Assembly: GCA_033722575.1 (NCBI GenBank)
Contig: JAWVYU010000334.1
Location: 1-5,735 of the forward strand
DNA: 5,735 nt
DNA from: GCA-2748575 sp033722575
GTDB lineage: Bacteria; Pseudomonadota; Gammaproteobacteria; Pseudomonadales; Ketobacteraceae
Direction of reading: 5' to 3'
The translations under genes were made by a program, and so were the position numbers. The notes below the pieces were generated by a model. The model searched no databases. It saw nothing but the letters and a program-made list of their open reading frames with translations, and was not told the origin of the DNA. This document shows positions 1-5,735 of the stretch, piece by piece; the stretch's first letter is position 1, and each line of letters starts with the position of its first letter.

Positions 1-825
1 CAGCAGCAGATCAAAGGCGGCCAGCATGGCCATAAAGAGTGTGGCGCCCTCTTTGCTGGCAACACTGCTCAATGCGGAAACGGTTTTGATATCAACGCTG
101 GCAGTGGCCGACGCACCGTTAATGGTTTGCACCGCAGGCCGCGGGTAATCGGTGGGCAGATCCAGTACCGCAAATTCGTTATCCAGTTCTTTACGCCAGT
201 ATGCGATCTGCTTTGCAAGCTCCTCGCCCTGCAGCCATTGGCGCTGCCAGGCAGCGTAGTCCACATACTGGTAATCAAGCGCCGGTAACCGTGGCTGCTG
301 CCCCTGGGACAAGGCTATATAACTGGCTGCCAGCTCCTGCACCAGTACGTCCATGGACCAGCCATCGGAAACAATGTGGTGCATTACACCCACAAATATC
401 CAGCGCTGCGGTTGGCCATCCTGGTGGCATTTCAATAAAGTCGTTCGCAACAGGGGATCCTTCGCAAGATCAAAACCGCGATCAGTTTCCTTATCAATGT
501 ACGATTGAACGGCCTGTTCCTGCTCCTCTACGGCTTTACCGCTCAGATCAACAATGCTGACTTGCCATTCCCGGGGTTCATGAATTATCACCACCGGCTC
601 GTCGCCCTGCATAACGAAGTTACTGCGCAATGTTTCGTGGCGTTTCACCACTTCAGTAAGGGACTGGTTCAGTATTTCCACATCCAGCTCGCCGGTCAGC
701 TCCAGCAACACCGGCATGTTATAGGCGGCAGTGCCCGGATCCAGCTGATCAAGCAACCACAACTGCTGTTGCACGAAAGACAGTGGCAGACGTTCGTTGC
801 GGGAAATCTTTTGCAGCGGCGGCAC
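1..825 (-). other. NRPS condensation domain 2 (module 3), N-terminal part, truncated by window edge
   Basis: This is the condensation domain that would pass the peptide from carrier 2 to the next module, outside the window. The 275 residues present (1637-1911) carry C1 SFVQQQLWLLDQLDP from 780, C2 RHETLRSNF from 642, C3 HHIVSDGWS from 381 with the catalytic histidine at 378-376 and the aspartate at 366-364, and C4 YVDYAAWQR at 267-241. The later motifs (C5-C7) lie beyond position 1. C1 has glutamine where arginine is common (QQQLW against QQRLW in condensation domain 1). The catalytic set is otherwise intact. The AYNMP segment after C1 and the overall similarity to condensation domain 1 support an LCL type. 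The loss of its C-terminal part is a window effect, because the frame is still open at position 1. Confidence 0.92.
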
Positions 826-3800
826 CTGCGAGTGATCGCCCTGGGCGAGCAGTTCATCGATAACCCGGGCAATGGTTTCCACAGTGGGTGATTCAAACAG
901 ACGCCGCAGGGGAATATCCACGCCATAGTGTTTTTTCAGGCGCGATATGACTTGTGTTGCCAGCAGTGAATGGCCACCCAGCTGGAAGAAATCCTGATCG
1001 GCACCCACGGCCTCTGCCCCCAGCACCGTTTTCCATACATTGGCTACGGTGATTTCGGTTTCCGTTGTTGGTTCGCGGGTGGACTGGTCCAGCGCCACAT
1101 CTTTCGGTAATGCTTTGCGGTCTACCTTGCCATTGGGTGTTAACGGGAATTTATCCAGCACAAACCACACACCCGGCAGCATGTGGGTTGGCAACAGATT
1201 GGCTGCGTGTTGCTTCAGGTTATCCAGCCATGCCGGGTTATCCTGCTGAGCACTCACCACCCAGGCAAACAGCATGTCGCCACCGGCAGTTTTTTCCACG
1301 GCCACCAGGGAATCCGTTACGCCCTCGAATTCATTGATAACGGCCTTGATTTCCTCCACCTCAATACGGAAACCCCGCAGCTTGATCTGATGATCGCGGC
1401 GGCCCAGGTATTCAATGGCGCCGTCGGTACGGTAACGCACCAGGTCTCCGGTACGGTACAGGGTATCTTGGGTGTCAGTGAACGGATTCTGGATAAATAC
1501 CTGCCCGGTCAGCTCCGGGTTGTTCAGGTAGCCGGGCCCCACACTGTCGCCACCAATGCAGAGTTCACCGGCTCCGCCCACCGGCATCAGTTCATTATGA
1601 TCCCCCAGAATATACAGGCGCACATTATCAATGGGCCGCCCAATGGGTAACACCGGATAGTGCGAGTCCTCTTCCAGGTCCACGGTATGCACCGCCGCAA
1701 TATCGGTACACTCGGTGGGCCCGTAACTGTTAATGAGCTTGCAGCCACTGAAATTCAGCCAGGGTTTAAGCCGTGGCAGGTTAATGGGTTCACCACCCAG
1801 AAACAGGTGCCTCAGGCTTTCCAGTTTGTGCCAGTCATCGGGGTCATCCACCAGTGGATAAAACGCACTGGGTGCGCAGTTAATCCAGGTGACCTCATGG
1901 TGGTGAATGGTGTCCAGCAGTAACTGCGGATCAAATTCCTGAAAGTCGGGAATCGTCAGCGAGGCGCCTTTGATGAGGGGGGCAAACAGGTTCTTTTGCG
2001 TCAGATCGAAACCGAGGGCACTCATCAACAGGATGTTATCCCGGGCATCAAGATCATAATCCCGGCAGTACCAGTGCTGCAGGTTAACCTCGGCGTAGTG
2101 ATAGGCACCGGTTCCCTTGGGTCGTCCGGTGGAGCCGGAGGTGTAGATCATGTACAGCAAACGCCGGGGATCCGGTTTAACGGATGGCTGGCTTTGCCCC
2201 GGCTGCGCAACGCAGGTTTCCACCGCAAGACATTGCCAGTCTCCTTTCGCAAGCTGGTCGATCAGTGCCTGACGGGATACCACCAGCGCAATACCGGCAT
2301 CCTCAATTATGTAACGGATACGGCCCGCCGGATAACTGGCGTCCAGCGGCACATAGGTGGCGCCTGCTTTCAGAATCCCGAGAATGGCCGGCATCAGCTG
2401 AAGATGCCGGTCAAAGCACAGGCCCACCTTGTCATCGGGTTTTACACCCCGTTCAATCAGGGTAGCGGCAACGGCACTGGCCTGTTCATTTAAGGCTTTA
2501 TAGGTCAGCACCTGACTGCCACAGCGAATGGCAACGGCCTCCGGGCTTGTATTGCACTGCTTTTCGATCAGCTCCTGCAGGGTGACCGTGGCATCGTATT
2601 CCTGCCGGGTCTGGTTCCATTCCGTGAGCTGCTGCCGGGTTTCCTGTTCACTGAGCATGGGAAGCTGACAGAGTGGCAGATCGGGGTGATCGACTATGGC
2701 CTGCAACAGTGTCTGGAAATGCTGAATCAGTCGCTGAATGGTTTCCTCGCGGTACAGGGCCACGCGATAGGCAAAGACCCCCGCCAGGCGCCCTTCCGGA
2801 TTCAGTCCCATATTCAGGCTGAGATCGAACTTGGCGTCGGTGGCTTCGGCCTCAACCGGCGTCAGGTCAAGTCCGGGCAGGCTCAGCACTTTGGATTCGC
2901 CGATGTTCTGAAAGGTAAACAACACCTGAAAAACCGGCGTGTGAGTCAGGGAACGTTCCACACCCAGTTCATCCACCAGCCGTTCAAACGGAATATCCTG
3001 ATGATCGTAGGCTTCCAGTGCGGTCTGCTCCACCTGATACATCAGGTCCTTGAAACTGGCGGCCGGATCCAGCTGGTTGCGAAATGCCAGTGTATTAACA
3101 AAAAACCCGATAATGGGTTCCAGTTCGGCCCAGTTCCGGTTGGCGATGGGTGAACCCACCACAATATCCCGCTGATTGGTGTAACGGTAAAGCAGTGTCT
3201 GAAAGGCCGCCAGCAAGGTAATAAAGGTGGTGCTGCTGTTTTGCTGACTCAGGGCTTCCAGCCGGCGGCTGAGTTTTTCTGACAGGCTGAACTCAATCAC
3301 CGCACCGCGCTGATCCGGTTTGGCGGGCCGCGGGAAATCGGTGGCAAGCTCCAGCACCGGCGCATCTGCCAGTTTTTGTTTCCAGTAATCGATTTGCCGC
3401 TGGAGCACCTCGCCCTGCAACCAGCTTCGCTGCCAGATAGCAAAGTCTGCGTACTGCAGCGGTAATTCCGGCAATGGTGAAGGCTTGCCCTGCTGAAAGG
3501 CATGATAAAGGGCGGCAATTTCCTGCATCAGAATGCCCATGGACCAGCCGTCACTGATGATGTGATGCTTGTTGGCCAGCAACACGTAGTCGTCATCTGC
3601 CAGCTTCAGTAAGCGCGTGCGCAACAAGGGGCCCTCGGCCAGATTAAAAGGGTGTGAAGCCTCGGCAACGACCCGCTCATGTACTTCGGCTTCCTGTTCA
3701 TCGGATGCCAGATGGGAAATATCTTCCACCGGCAACCGGTAATCCACGGAAGCCGCAATCACCTGTACCGGTTCGTCATCCACCATGTCAAAACGGGTGC

Positions 3801-5735
3801 GGAACACGTCATGTCGATCAATGATGGTGTGAAAAACCTTTTCCAGCAGCCTGGGTTGCACATCGCCCTGCAGGCGCACCGCCGCCGGCATGTTGTAAGC
3901 CGTATTTTCAGGGTCCAGCTGATCCAGCAGCCATAATCGTTGCTGTGCAAATGACAGGGGAATCTTGTCCGGCCGTTCCTGGGGTTTAAGGGAAGGGATA
4001 TCGCCAATTCGCTGGCAGCGGTGGATGGTTTTTGCCAGACCGGCAACATTGGGTGCCTGAAACAGTTCCCTTACCGACACATCCACACCAAAGGCGCGAC
4101 GCACCCGCGACAGAATGCGAGTGGCCAGCAGCGAGTTGCCGCCGATATCGAACAGGTTATCCATCACGCCGATCTGCTCAACTTCAAGCACCTGCTGCCA
4201 TATCTGCGCCAGTTGCCGTTCCACTTCATTGCGCGGTGGTACGTAATTCTGTTGGCCACCCACCTCCGGTGCGGGTAGTGCCTTGCGGTCAACCTTGCCG
4301 TTGGGGGTAAGGGGCCATTCTGCCAACACCACCAGCGCGGAAGGCACCATGTAATCCGGCAAATGCAAGGCCAGCTCTTCACGCCAGCCGGTAACATCAT
4401 CACCGTTGTCGGTAATCACATAGCCGATCAGCTGTTCGTTCTTCAGCAGCACCAGGCCATCGTTCACACCGGGCAGTGCTTTCAGGGCGGTTTCGATTTC
4501 CCCCAGTTCAATCCGCAAACCACGCAGTTTTATCTGAAAATCCTTGCGGCCGATATACTCGATATTACCATCGGGCAGATAACGTACCAGGTCGCCGGTG
4601 CGATACAGTTTTCCGTCTCCGAAGGGATTGTCCTGAAAGGTTTTCTCGGTCAGTTCCGGCTGATTGATATAACCCGGCCCTACCGGGATACCGGCAATGC
4701 AAAGCTCACCCACCAGGCCCGGAATAACCTGCTGATTGCGGTCGTTCAGTATGAGCAAGCGGGCGCCTTCTATGGGCCTGCCAATGGGAATCAGGCGCTT
4801 ACCCGGCGTGAACCGGTCCAGCTTGTGGTAACACACCACATCGGTACATTCCGTAGGGCCGTAGCTGTTCACCAGCTCCGCCTGACAGGCTTCGCTGGCC
4901 AGCCACTCTTCCAGCAACTGCAGCTGAATGGGTTCACCGCCCAGCACCACGTAGCGCAAACTGGTCAGCGGTTTGTATCCCGCAAGCGCGGCGCTTTGTA
5001 CCAGTGGATAAAAGGCACTGGGAGCACAATTGATCAGTGAAACCTGATGCTTCTGTATCTGCTCAATAAGAATCTGTTCATCAAACAGATCCATCTGCGG
5101 GATCACCAGTTTGCCGCCACGCAACAGAGCAGCAAACAGATTCTTTTGGGTCAGGTCGAAACCAATGGCACTCACCAGCAGCGATGAGCTGGTTTCGTCA
5201 AAGCCCATTTCGTTCAGATACCAGCGTTGCAGGTTAGCTTCGCCCTGATGAGTAACCTGGGCACCTTTCGGCTTGCCGGTAGAACCGGAGGTATAGATCA
5301 CGTATATCTGATCCTGGGGCGACGGCACGGTTTGCAGGTTGTTAACCGGTTGCTCGTTAACAGGTGAACTGTCCTGATCAATCACACAAACCACGGCATC
5401 GGTTGCCGGAATCACCTCTGCCACTTTTTGCTGGGTCAGAATTACCGGTGCGCTGCTGTCTTCCACCATATATTGCAGGCGCTCGGCGGGGTACGCCGCG
5501 TCCATGGGAATGTAGGCACCACCCGCCTTTAACACACCCCACACGGCTGTTACAAAGGCTGCGGAACGGTCAAAGCACAACCCCACTCTTTGATTGGCAT
5601 CCACCCCCTGTGACTTCAGCCAATGGGCGATCTGATTGGACCGCTGGTGCAGATCCTGGTAGGTCATGGTGGTGTTACCTTCTATCAACGCCACCCGGTC
5701 CGGTGTTTTTTCTGCCTGCTCAAGGAACCAGTCAA
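1..5735 (-). CDS. Non-ribosomal peptide synthetase, internal fragment (A-T-C-A-T-C), open at both ends
   Basis: This frame encodes part of a multimodular NRPS, a cytoplasmic megasynthase that activates amino acids as adenylates, loads them onto phosphopantetheine arms and joins them into a peptide. Codons have their lowest base at positions 1, 4, 7 and so on. I translated all 1,911 complete codons and found no stop or frame break. Neither the start codon nor the stop codon is in the window, so no ribosome binding site or promoter can be assigned. The order is A (residues 1-491), T (497-571), C (579-1025), A (1032-1543), T (1556-1631) and C (1637-1911, cut by the window edge). The upstream edge falls at the very start of an A domain, so a C domain or a loading region should precede it. 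All visible core motifs are intact. Equivalent catalytic residues recur every 1,050-1,062 codons, the usual size of a C-A-T module. The peptide product cannot be named from this fragment. Confidence 0.97.
841..1068 (-). other. NRPS carrier domain 2 (thiolation/PCP, module 2)
   Basis: This peptidyl carrier domain, residues 1556-1631, closes module 2. The attachment motif reads FFQLGGHSLLA, with the phosphopantetheine-bearing serine at 969-967 (residue 1589), followed by the typical helix QVISRLKKHYGVDIPLRRLF. The GGHS form is the usual one for carriers that feed a downstream LCL condensation domain. The next domain is indeed a condensation domain, joined by a linker of only a few residues with no room for an editing domain. 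Confidence 0.95.
1096..2640 (-). other. NRPS adenylation domain 2 (module 2), code D-L-K-N-F-G-S-D-I-K
   Basis: This is a complete adenylation domain, residues 1032-1543, that selects and activates the monomer for module 2. Core motifs are A1 LTYKALN, A2 LKAGATYVPLD, A3 P-loop TSGSTGRPKG at 2142-2113, A4 FDLTQKN from 2010, A5 NSYGPTE, A6 GELCIGGDSVGPGYLN, A7 YRTGDL at 1458-1441, A8 (LRGFRIEVEEI), A9 (LPTHMLPG) and A10 NGKVDRKALP with the lysine at 1128-1126. Pocket residues by alignment to GrsA numbering are D235 (2007), L236 (2004), K239 (1995), N278 (1881), F299 (1803), G301 (1797), S322 (1728), D330 (1704), I331 (1701) and K517 (1128). Eight of ten match adenylation domain 1, and the two differences are hydrophobic (V/F and V/I). 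The two domains also share the signatures FDLTQKNLFA, INCAPSAFYPLV, LGGEPI and NSYGPTECTD. They are therefore close paralogues with probably the same or a similar substrate. I do not recall a secure substrate for this code. Confidence 0.96.
2661..3999 (-). other. NRPS condensation domain 1 (module 2), LCL-like, complete
   Basis: This domain forms the peptide bond between the residue on carrier 1 (donor) and the residue on carrier 2 (acceptor). It covers residues 579-1025, about 447 residues, the normal length for the family. Motifs in order are C1 SFAQQRLWLLDQLDP from 3954, C2 RHDVFRTRF, C3 HHIISDGWS from 3567 with the second (catalytic) histidine at 3564-3562 and the aspartate at 3552-3550, C4 YADFAIWQR at 3453-3427, C5 VVGSPIANR followed by IGFFVNTL at 3111-3088, C6 HQDIPFERLVDEL from 3003, and C7 FQVLFTFQN. 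The YNMP segment after C1 and the FAQQRLW form of C1 match the LCL class, which accepts an L-configured donor. The residue before the histidine pair is lysine (NKHH), where methionine is more usual. That does not affect the catalytic set. Confidence 0.94.
4021..4245 (-). other. NRPS carrier domain 1 (thiolation/PCP, module 1)
   Basis: This peptidyl carrier domain, residues 497-571, holds the aminoacyl or peptidyl group on a 4'-phosphopantetheine arm. The attachment motif reads LFDIGGNSLLA, with the modified serine at 4134-4132 (residue 534). The helix after it (RILSRVRRAFGVDVSVRELF) is typical of the family. It follows the A10 motif of adenylation domain 1 after a short proline-containing linker and leads straight into a condensation domain. 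The motif is GGNS and not the GGDS form often seen before an epimerisation domain, which fits the absence of such a domain here. Confidence 0.95.
4261..5735 (-). other. NRPS adenylation domain 1 (module 1), code D-L-K-N-V-G-S-D-V-K
   Basis: This domain uses ATP to activate an amino acid and transfers it to the following carrier domain. It spans residues 1-491 and starts just before motif A1 (MTYQDL). Visible core motifs are A2 (LKAGGAYIPMD), A3 P-loop TSGSTGKPKG at 5292-5263, A4 FDLTQKN from 5160, A5 NSYGPTE, A6 GELCIAGIPVGPGYIN, A7 YRTGDL at 4605-4588, A8 (LRGLRIELGEIE), A9 (LPDYMVPS) and A10 NGKVDRKALP with the catalytic lysine at 4296-4294. By alignment to GrsA PheA numbering, the pocket residues are D235 (5157), L236 (5154), K239 (5145), N278 (5031), V299 (4947), G301 (4941), S322 (4866), D330 (4842), V331 (4839) and K517 (4296). 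D235 and K517 are the usual anchors for the substrate amino and carboxyl groups, so an alpha-amino acid is expected. K239 opposite D330 points to a polar or small substrate, but I cannot assign one confidently. Only the extreme N-terminus may be missing. Confidence 0.95.

Noticed and set aside
1336..1368. A8 motif of adenylation domain 2 reads RIEVEEI instead of RIELGEI, which looked like loss of a conserved hinge glycine.
   Set aside because: As I recall, GrsA PheA itself has glutamate at this place (RVELEEVE), so the change is normal variation and not evidence of inactivation.
736..3075. Exact 12-base repeat cggatccagctg at 736-747 and 3064-3075, considered as a possible regulatory or recombination site.
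   Set aside because: Both copies are in frame and encode the QLDP tetrapeptide common in C domains (after C1 in one case, after IGFFVNTL in the other). Coding constraint explains them.
505..3936. Further plus-strand open frames of 85-165 codons, e.g. 505-891, 1183-1650, 1660-1923, 1996-2493, 2686-3153 and 3679-3936.
   Set aside because: They are codon-register antisense shadows of the same NRPS gene, with no domain signal and no plausible upstream signals.
69..4403. Short minus-strand open frames at 69-278, 696-926, 3297-3518, 3759-4049 and 4164-4403.
   Set aside because: They overlap the NRPS coding frame on the same strand in other frames. The NRPS frame carries conserved motifs through each of these regions, so these are frame shadows.
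4363..5040. Plus-strand open frame of 225 codons.
   Set aside because: It runs antisense in the same codon register as the NRPS frame. It exists because the NRPS uses few TTA, CTA and TCA codons, which would read as stops on the other strand. It has no recognisable motif, and the opposite strand encodes textbook A-domain motifs.
1..5735. Search for a new kind of system: embedded RNA gene, CRISPR-like repeats, intein, mobile element or programmed frameshift.
   Set aside because: The NRPS frame is continuous and every stretch maps to a known domain or a short linker. There is no insertion, array of short repeats or frame break that would need another explanation.

Overview
The whole window lies inside a single very large non-ribosomal peptide synthetase (NRPS) gene on the minus strand. 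One reading frame is open from end to end: 1,911 complete codons, no stop, and neither the true start nor the true end in view. In protein order, from high to low coordinates, the domains are A-T | C-A-T | C. They are an adenylation and a carrier domain of one module (about 5735-4021), a complete C-A-T elongation module (about 3999-841), and the first 60-65% of the next module's condensation domain (825-1). I identified every domain by translating the frame by hand and locating the standard core motifs. Residue numbers count from the first complete codon (5733-5731) as residue 1.

All catalytic residues covered by the window look intact: both carrier serines, both HHxxxDG condensation motifs, and both sets of A-domain P-loop, YRTGDL and A10 lysine. 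The assembly line therefore looks functional, not decayed. No epimerisation, methylation, oxidation, reductase, ketosynthase or thioesterase domain is present in this stretch. Both C domains look like the LCL type, so this part of the line probably adds two unmodified L-residues (or glycine) in a row.

The most interesting feature is that the two A domains belong to the same distinctive subtype and have almost the same ten-residue specificity code: D-L-K-N-V-G-S-D-V-K and D-L-K-N-F-G-S-D-I-K. They probably select the same or a closely related monomer. I cannot name that monomer with confidence. The corresponding segments of the two modules also resemble each other at DNA level, at an offset of about 3.15-3.19 kb, which suggests module duplication.

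The organism is probably a Gram-negative bacterium of moderate GC (mid-50s percent by eye), plausibly a gammaproteobacterium. This is a weak inference from composition and style of sequence, not from a marker gene. I found no RNA gene, mobile element, CRISPR array, promoter, terminator or intergenic space. The plus-strand open frames are antisense shadows of the NRPS gene. The window is an ordinary interior piece of a biosynthetic megagene; its novelty, if any, lies in the unknown product.
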